From Saccharofermentans sp. (GTDB taxonomy: Bacteria; Bacillota; Clostridia; Saccharofermentanales; Saccharofermentanaceae): a stretch of DNA of 64,000 bases. The translations under genes were made by a program, and so were the position numbers. Below the pieces are notes generated by a model. That model ran no database searches. It was not told where the DNA came from and saw only the letters and a program-made list of their open reading frames with translations. Numbering within the stretch: position 1 is the first letter of the stretch; every line of letters begins with the position of its first letter. The stretch spans positions 22,726 to 86,725 of the forward strand of contig JAIKVV010000113.1 of the NCBI GenBank assembly GCA_024685385.1, written 5' to 3'. Positions 19,375 through 27,796 of the stretch are shown here, piece after piece.

Positions 19375-20421
19375 TTGGACAGACTGAGAGTCAATAACGG
19401 ATTGGATGTATATTGCGGCAAGAATATCGCTTTCGATTTTGCCTGCAATTACATACTCGAGCATTCGGAAGACCCTAGATCGAGGCTTCCTAAAGTCGCC
19501 ATAGTATCCGACAGGGCCGTTGCAGGTTATTATTATAATCTTTTCGAAAATCAGTTCATTATGCATGACATAAGACCCAAGCTGATCTCCGTCAATGCAT
19601 GTGATACGGATAAGGGTCTCAAGACCGTACTTGAGATATCGGGATACCTGTCGGAGTTCGATTTCGGCAGCAACGACTGGGTCGTAGCGCTGGGCGGAGG
19701 CGGCGTCATAGACTGCGCAGCTTTCGCAGCAGGTCTTTACAGGTCTGGCTGCGTCAATTTCCTTGCCGTTCCCACTACGGTCTATGCCATGACTGACTGT
19801 ATCACGTCCGATAAAGCTTATGTCAATCTGGGCATGCATAAGGATGAACTGTCCTGCCCGATGAAGATCGATGCTGCGCTCTGCGATACAGAATTCCTGA
19901 AGTCGGTCCCTGCCAAATACAGGTCGAACGGATATGCCGCAGTCATAAGATATTCAGTGCTCGGTGATACGGGCCTGATCAGCAACCTCTCGGAGCCCGA
20001 AGACATGAGGGAATTCCTGGAGAGAGTTTATAAGGTCAGGAGCGACATAAGGCAATATAATCCGGTCCTTCTGACTTTGGGCTGCGAACTTGCGTTTGCC
20101 ATAGATGCTTATAACAGGTTCAATAATCTCGCTGAAGGAGCTTCCCTTGCCTTAAGCATATATTCGGCACTGCCCGAGCAGGGAAGGACTTTGATGAGAA
20201 GACTTTATTCCTCTCTCGGTCTTCCTTATGAGATCGACCCCAAGATCACGCCCATGATAAAGAGAAATCTTGAGTCATACCTCGACGGGATCGCGGAAGA
20301 TACGATCAGGATCGCAGATTACGAAGACGGCAAGTGGGTCGTAAGAGATCTAAACAAGGCTGATGCAAAGAGAATCTTCTATGACCGCTTAGAGATGATA
20401 GAAACAAAAGAGAGCAATTGA
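19375..20421 (+). CDS. 3-dehydroquinate synthase-like protein lacking metal ligands (probable pseudoenzyme)
   Basis: Homologue of AroB (348 residues) keeping the NAD-binding ALGGGGVIDC stretch (105-114), FLAVPTT, and a KAYVN segment equivalent to the active-site KTAVN. By hand alignment with E. coli AroB the zinc ligands are gone: AEVIKYG reads AAVIRYS (E to A189, K to R192), GHTFGHAIE reads GCELAFAID (His to C237 and F241), and HGEAV reads AEGAS (His to A253). The RDKK loop is also missing. It is therefore unlikely to make dehydroquinate. A sugar or glycerol-phosphate dehydrogenase relative is an alternative. TTG start chosen after GGAGA at 19361; a start at 19204 would lie inside gltX. One base separates it from the next gene. 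Confidence 0.7.
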   Translation: MDRLRVNNGLDVYCGKNIAFDFACNYILEHSEDPRSRLPKVAIVSDRAVAGYYYNLFENQFIMHDIRPKLISVNACDTDKGLKTVLEISGYLSEFDFGSNDWVVALGGGGVIDCAAFAAGLYRSGCVNFLAVPTTVYAMTDCITSDKAYVNLGMHKDELSCPMKIDAALCDTEFLKSVPAKYRSNGYAAVIRYSVLGDTGLISNLSEPEDMREFLERVYKVRSDIRQYNPVLLTLGCELAFAIDAYNRFNNLAEGASLALSIYSALPEQGRTLMRRLYSSLGLPYEIDPKITPMIKRNLESYLDGIAEDTIRIADYEDGKWVVRDLNKADAKRIFYDRLEMIETKESN

Positions 20422-20422
20422 T

Positions 20423-21802
20423 ATGAAGAGAATGAGATTTGTTCCGGACAAGATTTTCGGAAGGACCGTCAGCATGATATTGGCAGTTGTCATTGCCTTG
20501 TCATCGTCTGTCCTTTTATCCGGCTGCGGAGAAGATGAAGAGAAGGATCTTCCTGCCGATTACGGAACATACGGCGCCGATATCGCAAGACAGCTTGCCA
20601 AGGAATACCCCTTCAGGAAGGCATATTCTTCCTCAGAAGCCGGCGCGGGAGCTTTTATCGAGGAAGAAATGAAGAAACTGGGCTATACGCCTGAGGTTCA
20701 GACGTTCAGTTCGTCTTCCGGCACATCCCATAACTATGTCGTAAAGATCCCCGGCAAGGGCTTCTATATGCAGGAAAAGAACGGCAGCTACAGTCTGCAG
20801 CACCCCCTGGCCATAGTAGGCGCTCATTATGATTCGAGTTTCGATCTTAAAGGTGCCAAGGCTTTTATCGCAGCGCGCGAGTCAGCTGAAAACACGGAGA
20901 CCAACGACAAGAAGAAAGATAAAAAGAAGAAGAAAAAAAACAAGGAAACGGAAGAGACAGGAGAGACTACGGTTCCCGAATACAAGATCAGTTATGACGG
21001 TCTTTCGGATAACGCATCCGGCATCGGCTGTCTGCTGACGGCGCTCGCTCACGCCAAGGAATATAAGAACATGGGCTACGACATTATATTCGTGGCTTTC
21101 GGCGCAGGCAATGATAACTTTGCGGGGGCTGAATATTTCCTTAGATCCCTTACAAAAGAACAGCAGGATTCCATTGAGGTCATGTACTGCATAGACAGCA
21201 TCTACGCAGGCAGCAAGGTCTATGCTTCCGCAGGCTTAAGTTCCGTTGCTTCCAAAGGAAATAAATACGATCTGAGGCGCAAGCTCTATAAGACATATGA
21301 CATATGTTACAGGAATACACTCTATTCAAATTATAAGTTTGATATCTGTTACAACGAATCCGATATCTATGCGGATATCGACGGTGACGGAAGAGAGGAC
21401 CTTTTTGCTGAGATATCCTCCAACAAGTCGGATTATGTTCCTTTCGATAATGCCAAGATCCCTGTCGTATATATTGAAAGTTATGATTACAATTTTGACA
21501 GCATTGATGAGATGAAGGATACCAAGAACCTGAATCTTAAGGATTTTGACGGAATGGTAAGAGGAACACCGCTTGACTCTGCGGAACTTCTCGATCCCGT
21601 GCTCCATACTGAAGAGCAGGACCTCCTCCAGATCAGGGTCAACTGCATCGCATTCGTTATCATAGAGACGATAAATGACGGTTCATCCAACGGAATGACC
21701 GAGAGTGAATATAAGACTTTCTTAGATAACCAGAAGAGGGGCGCAGAGATAGTGGAATCGCAGTCGGATGCATCCAAAGCGAAAAGCACCGGCCCTTCCT
21801 GA
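20423..21802 (+). CDS. M28 aminopeptidase-like lipoprotein with altered catalytic site
   Basis: Membrane-anchored extracellular protein of 459 residues. A signal peptide with lipobox (VLLSGC) is followed by a zinc-peptidase M28 fold. Ligands H135 (VGAHYDS), D196 (LSDNASG) and D258 (CIDSI) are kept. The Glu-Glu pair, general base plus zinc ligand, in the usual FGAEE motif is Gly-Asn here (G229, N230 in FGAGND), and the last histidine of SDH-PF is tyrosine (Y338 in SDYVPF). A Lys-rich then Glu/Thr-rich low-complexity insert lies at about 155-175. Peptidase activity is doubtful; a binding role is possible. It follows the DHQS-like gene by one base, so the two are cotranscribed. Confidence 0.72.
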   Translation: MKRMRFVPDKIFGRTVSMILAVVIALSSSVLLSGCGEDEEKDLPADYGTYGADIARQLAKEYPFRKAYSSSEAGAGAFIEEEMKKLGYTPEVQTFSSSSGTSHNYVVKIPGKGFYMQEKNGSYSLQHPLAIVGAHYDSSFDLKGAKAFIAARESAENTETNDKKKDKKKKKKNKETEETGETTVPEYKISYDGLSDNASGIGCLLTALAHAKEYKNMGYDIIFVAFGAGNDNFAGAEYFLRSLTKEQQDSIEVMYCIDSIYAGSKVYASAGLSSVASKGNKYDLRRKLYKTYDICYRNTLYSNYKFDICYNESDIYADIDGDGREDLFAEISSNKSDYVPFDNAKIPVVYIESYDYNFDSIDEMKDTKNLNLKDFDGMVRGTPLDSAELLDPVLHTEEQDLLQIRVNCIAFVIIETINDGSSNGMTESEYKTFLDNQKRGAEIVESQSDASKAKSTGPS

Positions 21803-21814
21803 CAGGATCAGTCT

Positions 21815-22540
21815 TTATGCATTTGCAAGGGATCTTAATCCCGATATCTCTTTATCAGTAAGCTTCCTTATCTTGCCGGTCTCAAGATCACCCAGCTCGA
21901 TGTTGGCAAATCTGATCCTCTTCAAGCGGACAACGCGGTAGCCCAGTTCCTCACACATCCTTCTTATCTGACGGTTAAGACCCTGGGTAAGTATTATGTT
22001 GAAAGTGCGCTCTCCGGTCCTTTTTACCCTGCAGGGAAGAGTAGTCCTGTCAAGATCGGGAATGGCTACGCCGGAACTCATCTTTTTTATGAATTCATCC
22101 GTAACCGGTTTATCGACTGCGACAGTATATTCTTTCTCATGAGCGCCTTCCGTCCTGAGGAGCAGATTGGCTGTAATGCCGTCGTTCGTAAGAAGGATGA
22201 GACCCGTGGATTCTTTATCAAGCCTTCCGATGGTGAAGAGTCTTTCAGGATAGTTTACAAAACCGATTATATTATCGGGATCATCGGCAGATGCCGTGCA
22301 TATTATTCCGCGCGGCTTGTTGAGCATGATGTAGACATCGGTCTTGGCAGGCGTTATCAGATTACCGTCAAATCTAACTTCATCTCCGGGATTGACTTTG
22401 GAACCCATGTCGGCGGTAATCCCGTTGACCTTGATCCTGCCCTCTTCGATAAGCTTGTCTGCTGCCCTTCTTGAACATATGCCGCAGGAAGCTATGTAAC
22501 GGTTGATCCTGACGGCATCAAGGTTGTCACTGCCAGACAT
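21815..22540 (-). CDS. rluB: Ribosomal large subunit pseudouridine synthase B
   Basis: RsuA/RluB-family enzyme that isomerises uridine in 23S (or 16S) rRNA. The 241-residue product has an N-terminal S4 RNA-binding domain (INRYIASCGICSRRAADKLI) and the catalytic aspartate in GRLDKESTGLILLTNDG, then QGLNRQIRRMCEELGY near the C-terminus. The GGAGG site before ATG 22540 fixes the start, which lies 14 bases inside the upstream kinase gene. It is the last gene of the leftward regulator-kinase-rluB operon. RsuA specificity is possible, but the family in Firmicutes is usually RluB. Confidence 0.88.
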   Translation of the reverse strand: MSGSDNLDAVRINRYIASCGICSRRAADKLIEEGRIKVNGITADMGSKVNPGDEVRFDGNLITPAKTDVYIMLNKPRGIICTASADDPDNIIGFVNYPERLFTIGRLDKESTGLILLTNDGITANLLLRTEGAHEKEYTVAVDKPVTDEFIKKMSSGVAIPDLDRTTLPCRVKRTGERTFNIILTQGLNRQIRRMCEELGYRVVRLKRIRFANIELGDLETGKIRKLTDKEISGLRSLANA

Positions 22541-24329
22541 TTCCGGCCTCCGCTTTGGATAAAGTGAAAGTAAAAGTCGAGCCTTCGCCGTATTTGCTGT
22601 TTACCTTAATGGATTCACCCATGTAGGTAAGCAATTCCTTGGCGATCGAAAGACCCAGTCCCGTGCCTTTCTTGCCGCGCGCACGGTCAGCTTTGAAGAA
22701 CCTGTCGAATATGTTGTTGATGTCGTATTCGTGAATGCCCTGACCAGTATCGGCAACGGAGACATATACTTTCTTCTCCGCTTCGATGTAGTCCGTCATT
22801 ATCGTTATGGATTTTCCGGGCGGAGTATATTTCTTGGCATTATCAAGAAGAATGATGAGGATCTGCTCAACACGGTCAGGGTTGCCCATTACCGTTGGCA
22901 GGCGTCCGGAATTAAAGATTACATTGAAGGTAAGACCTGAATCTTCGATGATGGGACGCATCTTGATCTCAAGATCGGAGATGAGGTTGTTAAGATCGAA
23001 GGGGAAGGTCTTCAATGCCATCGTTCCCGACTGGAGCTTCGAAAGCTCTAACATGTCCGTGATCAGACGGGAAAGACGCATCGTCTCGTCGAGTATGATG
23101 TTGTAATATCTTTTGCGGTCCTCTTCCGACTTGACCATTCCGTCAGCCAGAGGTTCGATAAGGCCTCTTAGCGTTTGGAGAGGCGTGCGCAGCTCGTGGG
23201 AGATGTTAGCAACATAATCCCTTCTGAACTGTTCGTTGCGCTGTTCGTTATATATGTCGCGGAAGAAGCCGGTCGCTCCGATGCATTCGCCGGTTTCATC
23301 GTCGAACTTGGGGATGATGGTTATCTGATATGCATATTCGCGGTCGAGGATCGTTCTTTCCTTATGTTCCTGCGTTGATATGCATTCATCAAAATCCTTC
23401 CAGACCTCATCGAAAGGTATGAGCTGCAATCTCTCCGTGAACATGTTGTTTGCTTCGGCTCTGTCAAAGATCGTATGGATCGCTTTGTTTACGATGATCG
23501 GGTTGGACTCTTCATCGACAACTACGATGCCGTCGGATATGATGTCGAAGATATCCTGAAGTCTGTTACGCTCAGTCGTTATGTCGGAAATGGAACGTGA
23601 CAGACGGTCGGCCATGGCGTTGAAAGAGGCACCTAACTCTCCGACCTCGCTGTCATCCGATTCATCGGCCCTGACATTGTAATTGCCTTTTGAATATTCG
23701 ATGGCGACATTGTTGATCGACTGGATAGGAAGGAGGATCCTGCGGATGAAGATATAGGCAGGTATCATCATCAGCATTCCCGCGAGCAGGGTCGATATCA
23801 GGAGAATGTTAAGGAACTTCATTACCACTGAGTTATAGATCGATGAAGCGGATACGGATACCAGATATGCCAGTCCGCCATTGAATTCCACTTCCTGGAA
23901 GATAATGAGTATCTTATTGACGGCATAGGATGAATCGATCGAAAAAGAATGTACGCCTTCGGGGATCTCGCTCTTATCTGCCTTGCGGAATTGCTCCAGC
24001 GCCTCGTTTGTCTCTTCGGCTGAAACTTTCTGCTGACTCTTCTTGCGGGCGATAATGTTATAGTTCGCATCGATGAGATAGAAATCCTGGTCCGAAGCCG
24101 ATACTGATTCGAAGAACTTATCCCTGTAGTCTTTGTTATCGAAAAAATCGCTCTTGAGACGGAATAACTGACAGTAGACTTTGTTCTGATCGATCGCGTT
24201 CTCGACTTCAGCAGAGTAGGTTTCACGTCTTCCTGCCATGAAGAAGGCGATCATGGAGATGAACATCGAAGCTGCCAATGCTCCGATAACAAGCGCGGAT
24301 ACTCTTCGAAGCAGTGAGCTCTGATGCAT
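22527..24329 (-). CDS. Membrane sensor histidine kinase (PhoR/WalK-like)
   Basis: 600-residue two-component kinase. Order: TM1 (about 10-32), extracellular sensor (33-165), TM2 (about 172-195), HAMP (about 195-245), PAS (about 258-360, around IVVDEESNPIIVNKAI), HisKA with phospho-acceptor His in NISHELRTPLQTL (about 385), and HATPase with LLDNAKKYTPPG, VADTGQGI and KGTGLGLSIAKEL. The PAS-containing layout resembles WalK and PhoR. It overlaps the regulator gene by one base (TAATG), so they form a cognate pair. The signal is unknown; the extracellular domain is compatible with a Cache-like fold, which is only a guess. Confidence 0.92.
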   Translation of the reverse strand: MHQSSLLRRVSALVIGALAASMFISMIAFFMAGRRETYSAEVENAIDQNKVYCQLFRLKSDFFDNKDYRDKFFESVSASDQDFYLIDANYNIIARKKSQQKVSAEETNEALEQFRKADKSEIPEGVHSFSIDSSYAVNKILIIFQEVEFNGGLAYLVSVSASSIYNSVVMKFLNILLISTLLAGMLMMIPAYIFIRRILLPIQSINNVAIEYSKGNYNVRADESDDSEVGELGASFNAMADRLSRSISDITTERNRLQDIFDIISDGIVVVDEESNPIIVNKAIHTIFDRAEANNMFTERLQLIPFDEVWKDFDECISTQEHKERTILDREYAYQITIIPKFDDETGECIGATGFFRDIYNEQRNEQFRRDYVANISHELRTPLQTLRGLIEPLADGMVKSEEDRKRYYNIILDETMRLSRLITDMLELSKLQSGTMALKTFPFDLNNLISDLEIKMRPIIEDSGLTFNVIFNSGRLPTVMGNPDRVEQILIILLDNAKKYTPPGKSITIMTDYIEAEKKVYVSVADTGQGIHEYDINNIFDRFFKADRARGKKGTGLGLSIAKELLTYMGESIKVNSKYGEGSTFTFTLSKAEAGNVWQ

Positions 24330-25018
24330 TACTGAACCTCGAACTTGTAGCCTTTACCGTAGATCGTCTGGATGCTCCAGGGAGCGTTATCGAAGGTAGT
24401 CTTCTGTCTGATCCTCTTGATGTGCGTATCAACAGTCCTGGGATCTCCCACATAATCAGTGCCCCATACGGACTCAAGGATCTGGGTCCTGTCATAGATC
24501 TGACCCGGGTGGGAAGCGAGGAGATAGAGGATCTCAACTTCCTTCGGAGTAAACTGTGTATCTTCACCGTTTACCTTGACCGAATAATTCTTGAGATTGA
24601 GGTCAAGACCGGTGTATTTGATGGTGGAAGCAGCCTCGGGCTGATCCGTGATCCTTCTCAGGACTGCTTTGATCCTTGCAAGGACTTCACGGGGGGAGAA
24701 GGGCTTTACAATGTAATCGTCCGCGCCAAGTTCCAGGCCCAGGATCTTGTCGATCTCTTCACCTTTGGCTGTCAGTATAATGATCGGCACGGTCATGGTC
24801 TTGCGTAATTCGCGGCAAACATCGAGACCGTTCATCTCGGGCATCATGACATCCAGAAGGATGAGATCGGGATTGCAGCTTGTAGCCATATCAAGAGCCT
24901 GCGCGCCGTCATAAGCATCGGCGTGCGAGAAATTGTCATTATCAAGATAAAGAGCGAGAGACTCGTGTACGACCGGGTCATCGTCGCAGATAAGTATTAA
25001 AGGAACGGATTGAGACAT
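24329..25018 (-). CDS. OmpR/PhoB-family response regulator
   Basis: 229-residue DNA-binding regulator partnered with the kinase downstream. The receiver domain has the acidic pair in ICDDD, phospho-acceptor Asp in LILLDVMMPEMNG (about residue 55), Thr in IILTAKGE and Lys in YIVKPFSPRE. The C-terminal winged helix shows FTPKEVEILYLLASHPGQ and DTHIKRIRQK. Ribosome binding site GAGGTG precedes ATG 25018. The sequence fits the WalR/PhoP group, but WalR identity would need context (walHI) that is missing here. The divergent lipoprotein gene at 25166 could be a target. Confidence 0.93.
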   Translation of the reverse strand: MSQSVPLILICDDDPVVHESLALYLDNDNFSHADAYDGAQALDMATSCNPDLILLDVMMPEMNGLDVCRELRKTMTVPIIILTAKGEEIDKILGLELGADDYIVKPFSPREVLARIKAVLRRITDQPEAASTIKYTGLDLNLKNYSVKVNGEDTQFTPKEVEILYLLASHPGQIYDRTQILESVWGTDYVGDPRTVDTHIKRIRQKTTFDNAPWSIQTIYGKGYKFEVQ

Positions 25019-25165
25019 AGTAACACCTCAAAAAACATTTTCATTGATTATATCTTATTTGCCGTCCGAAATGTATGAATAAATAAAAAACAAAGGAGTT
25101 TTCGTGCTATTTGTTATATAATCGACTGAGAAATTGTGAAAGTGGTATGAAGGAGCAGTCCCCGA

Positions 25166-26095
25166 ATGAGCAGAAGGTCTGTTAAAGTGCGTTTTATCTC
25201 TATTGCCGTCCTTATGGCGGTATTTCTGCCATTAAACCTCTTTACGTCCTGCACTTTCCTTGAGGGGACCCGTGACGAAGATGCCTGCATTAAGCTCGTT
25301 GAGGACATGCTTGAAGATTATTTTGCTTCCCCGGCGAGTTTTAACTGGAGCAGGGTCTGTGAGCCGGGATACAGCCCTGATCCTCTTGATGGTGACCAGG
25401 CTGAATTGCTGAGATATCTTGCCGGCAAGGTCAAATACTCTTATACGACATGCGTTTTCGACGATTCCGGATCTCAGGCTAAGGTTACTTACGAATTTAA
25501 AAAACTGCCCGATGTCAGGAAGATGACTATCGATGAAGGGACGGTCGCAAACTTTCGTAATGAGATCAAGAGCCTTGATACCATTAACCTTGAAGTGACC
25601 TTTCAGGTTATTAATTCCGACGGTAACTGGCGCTTCCATTCGCTTTCGAAATTCGGAAAATACTTTATCCACCCATTCTGTGATCTTAAGATCACGGAAA
25701 CGGAGGTTACGGAGACTTCGGTTCTGACAACGGAGTCATCCGCAGAGAACGGGGACAGCAACAGCATAAAGGATAAGTATCTGGCGTCTGTCTGGTACGG
25801 CGTTGAGACGGGCAACCCTCTGGATGAACTCGTTGTTTCGGATGCTTATGCGGTTCAAAACATCTTCTATTTCAGTGAACCCGTATCAGGGACCTTTCAG
25901 GCTGTATTAGTCGATGATTCGGGCAAAGAGATACTCAAAGGAGATTTCGCGTTGGACGGAGGAGTTACTCTCGTCTGTGATTTTTCCGCAGGACATGAAG
26001 GATGGGGAACGTTCGATCCCGGAAAATACCGTGTCGAACTCAGTTATCAGGGGCAAAAGATCGCGGTATCAGATTATCTTACGGTGGTTAAATGA
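25166..26095 (+). CDS. Hypothetical lipoprotein
   Basis: Unrecognised exported protein of 309 residues. A basic N-terminus and hydrophobic stretch end in a lipobox-like LNLFTSC (Cys30). A folded domain follows (about 35-165, beta-rich toward its end), then a Thr/Glu/Ser linker (TETEVTETSVLTTESS) and a C-terminal beta-rich domain of about 100 residues (YFSEPVSGTFQAVLVDD...). The gene is divergent from the two-component operon across a 147-base gap that has TATAAT at 25117-25122, and it overlaps the next gene by 4 bases. The coupling with an RNA methyltransferase gene gives no clear functional hint. Confidence 0.7.
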   Translation: MSRRSVKVRFISIAVLMAVFLPLNLFTSCTFLEGTRDEDACIKLVEDMLEDYFASPASFNWSRVCEPGYSPDPLDGDQAELLRYLAGKVKYSYTTCVFDDSGSQAKVTYEFKKLPDVRKMTIDEGTVANFRNEIKSLDTINLEVTFQVINSDGNWRFHSLSKFGKYFIHPFCDLKITETEVTETSVLTTESSAENGDSNSIKDKYLASVWYGVETGNPLDELVVSDAYAVQNIFYFSEPVSGTFQAVLVDDSGKEILKGDFALDGGVTLVCDFSAGHEGWGTFDPGKYRVELSYQGQKIAVSDYLTVVK

Positions 26096-26985
26096 TGTTT
26101 ATTGCAGACAAATGGAAAGATTATGAGATCATGTATGCCGGATGCGGCATGAAATACGAGCGTTGGGGTGATGTGGTCCTCTTAAGGCCCGATCCCCAGG
26201 CTGTCTGGCCTGTAATGAAGGAAGGCAGAGTATGTGACTGGAAAGACATAGAAAGGCCCGATGCCGTCTATGAGAGAAGTTCTTCCGGAGGCGGAATGTG
26301 GCACAACAACCGCAAGATCCCGAATTCCTGGAATATCACATATTCATGCTGCGGAACAGATCTTAGGTTCGGTATCGAACCCATGTCGTTCAAACATACG
26401 GGCCTTTTCCCTGAACAGGCCGCAAACTGGGACTTTATGGCAGGACTCATCAGGGCATCGGGAAGGGAAGACGTCAGGGTCTTGAACCTCTTCGGATATA
26501 CGGGCGCAGCAACATGCGCTCTGGCATCTGCAGGCGCAGCAGAAGTCGTTCATTGTGATGCATCAAAAGGCATGAACGCAAAAGCAAAACATAACATTGA
26601 ACTGTCAGGTCTTACGGAAAGTTATGTGCGCTTCATTACCGAGGACTGCAGAAAATTCGTTGAGAGGGAACTGAGGCGCGGAAGGAAGTACGACGGAATA
26701 GTAATGGATCCGCCTTCTTACGGCAGAGGCCCTTCGGGTGAATTATGGAAACTCGAAGATTCTTTTTATGAACTGGCAGAGCTTGCAGGCAGGCTCTTAT
26801 CGGACGATCCTTTGTTCTTTGTTGCAAGCTCTTATGCAACCGCCATTACCTGTGAAGCATCAGCCCAGATAATCAAGCTCGCAATGCCTGAGGGCAAGGT
26901 TTCGGCAGGCGAACTCGGACTTCCGGTAACGAAGATGGGGATCAACCTTCCCTGCGGCGCTTCGGCGAGATGGACTGCCTCATGA
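26092..26985 (+). CDS. Class I SAM-dependent methyltransferase (RlmI/RlmK-like)
   Basis: Probable rRNA methyltransferase, 297 residues. The N-terminal part (about 1-110) resembles the COG1092 RNA-binding region. The Rossmann core has the SAM motif VLNLFGYTGAATCALASAG (about 128-146), an acidic ribose contact in VVHCDASKGM, and the catalytic-type MDPPSYGRGPSGE (about 204-216), typical of cytosine or guanine RNA methylases of this family. It overlaps the lipoprotein gene by 4 bases and the pseudouridine synthase gene by 4 bases, so two rRNA-modification genes are translationally coupled. The exact target nucleotide is unknown. Confidence 0.82.
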   Translation: MMFIADKWKDYEIMYAGCGMKYERWGDVVLLRPDPQAVWPVMKEGRVCDWKDIERPDAVYERSSSGGGMWHNNRKIPNSWNITYSCCGTDLRFGIEPMSFKHTGLFPEQAANWDFMAGLIRASGREDVRVLNLFGYTGAATCALASAGAAEVVHCDASKGMNAKAKHNIELSGLTESYVRFITEDCRKFVERELRRGRKYDGIVMDPPSYGRGPSGELWKLEDSFYELAELAGRLLSDDPLFFVASSYATAITCEASAQIIKLAMPEGKVSAGELGLPVTKMGINLPCGASARWTAS

Positions 26986-27674
26986 CATATCAGGATAAGG
27001 GTCCGGGAAAAGGAGTTTACATCGTTTACGAGGATAACCATGTGCTGGTGGCCTTTAAGCCGGCAGGCATCCTATCCCAGGAAGACAAGACCGGTGAAGC
27101 GGATATGCTCACCATACTGAAAGATTACATCAAAGTCCGTGACGGCAAGCCCGGAAATGTCTTTCTCGGGCTTTTGCACCGTCTGGACAGGCCCGTATCG
27201 GGACTGATGGTCTTCGCCAAGACATCCAAATGCGCATCAAGGATCTCAGACCAGATCAGGAAGCGCAAGGTCACCAAGCGCTACAGAGCAGTGGTATCAG
27301 GTCTTATGGATGTTAAAGAAGGCGAACTCGAAAACTATATTCTTAAAGACGACAAGTCCAATACAGTAAGAGTGGAAGACGCTTTCGTGCCCGGTTCAAA
27401 GAAGGCCAGACTTTCCTACAGGGTATTGGATCAGAAGGACGATATGAGCCTTATTGAAGTTGAGCTTGAGACAGGAAGATCCCATCAGATAAGGTCACAG
27501 ATGGCTCATGCCGGACATCCGATCCTGGGGGACCGGAAATACGGCAAAGCAGACGGGATCAAAGACATTGCGCTGCAGTCATTTGCAATAGGCTTTTTTC
27601 ACCCGGTAAGCGGTGAATACATGGAATTTAAGGAAGATCTTCCGGAATCTTCTCCCTGGAATGCCTTCTCCTAA
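26982..27674 (+). CDS. RluA-family pseudouridine synthase
   Basis: Pseudouridine synthase for rRNA or tRNA, 230 residues. It has the RluA signature with catalytic aspartate in HRLDRPVSGLMVFAKT (about 67-82) and the C-terminal RSHQIRSQMAHAGHPILGD. No S4 domain is present, which distinguishes it from RluD. The start at 26982 forms an ATGA overlap with the methyltransferase gene; an in-frame ATG at 26970 is possible. Target site not inferable. Confidence 0.87.
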   Translation: MTYQDKGPGKGVYIVYEDNHVLVAFKPAGILSQEDKTGEADMLTILKDYIKVRDGKPGNVFLGLLHRLDRPVSGLMVFAKTSKCASRISDQIRKRKVTKRYRAVVSGLMDVKEGELENYILKDDKSNTVRVEDAFVPGSKKARLSYRVLDQKDDMSLIEVELETGRSHQIRSQMAHAGHPILGDRKYGKADGIKDIALQSFAIGFFHPVSGEYMEFKEDLPESSPWNAFS

Positions 27675-27796
27675 GGGCTGTCTTGAAGACCTTGACATTC
27701 TTTCCTTGACTTTGCGTGCGATTTTCTTAATAATATAGAGTCGATTAATATTGCCGCGGCAAGTCTATGCGCGGCCAAAATACAAAGGTGAAGAAT

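Noticed and set aside
27675..27796. T-box leader before ileS (also checked before leuC and ilvE)
   Set aside because: No AGGGTGGNACCGCG-type antiterminator core, and the leaders are too short.
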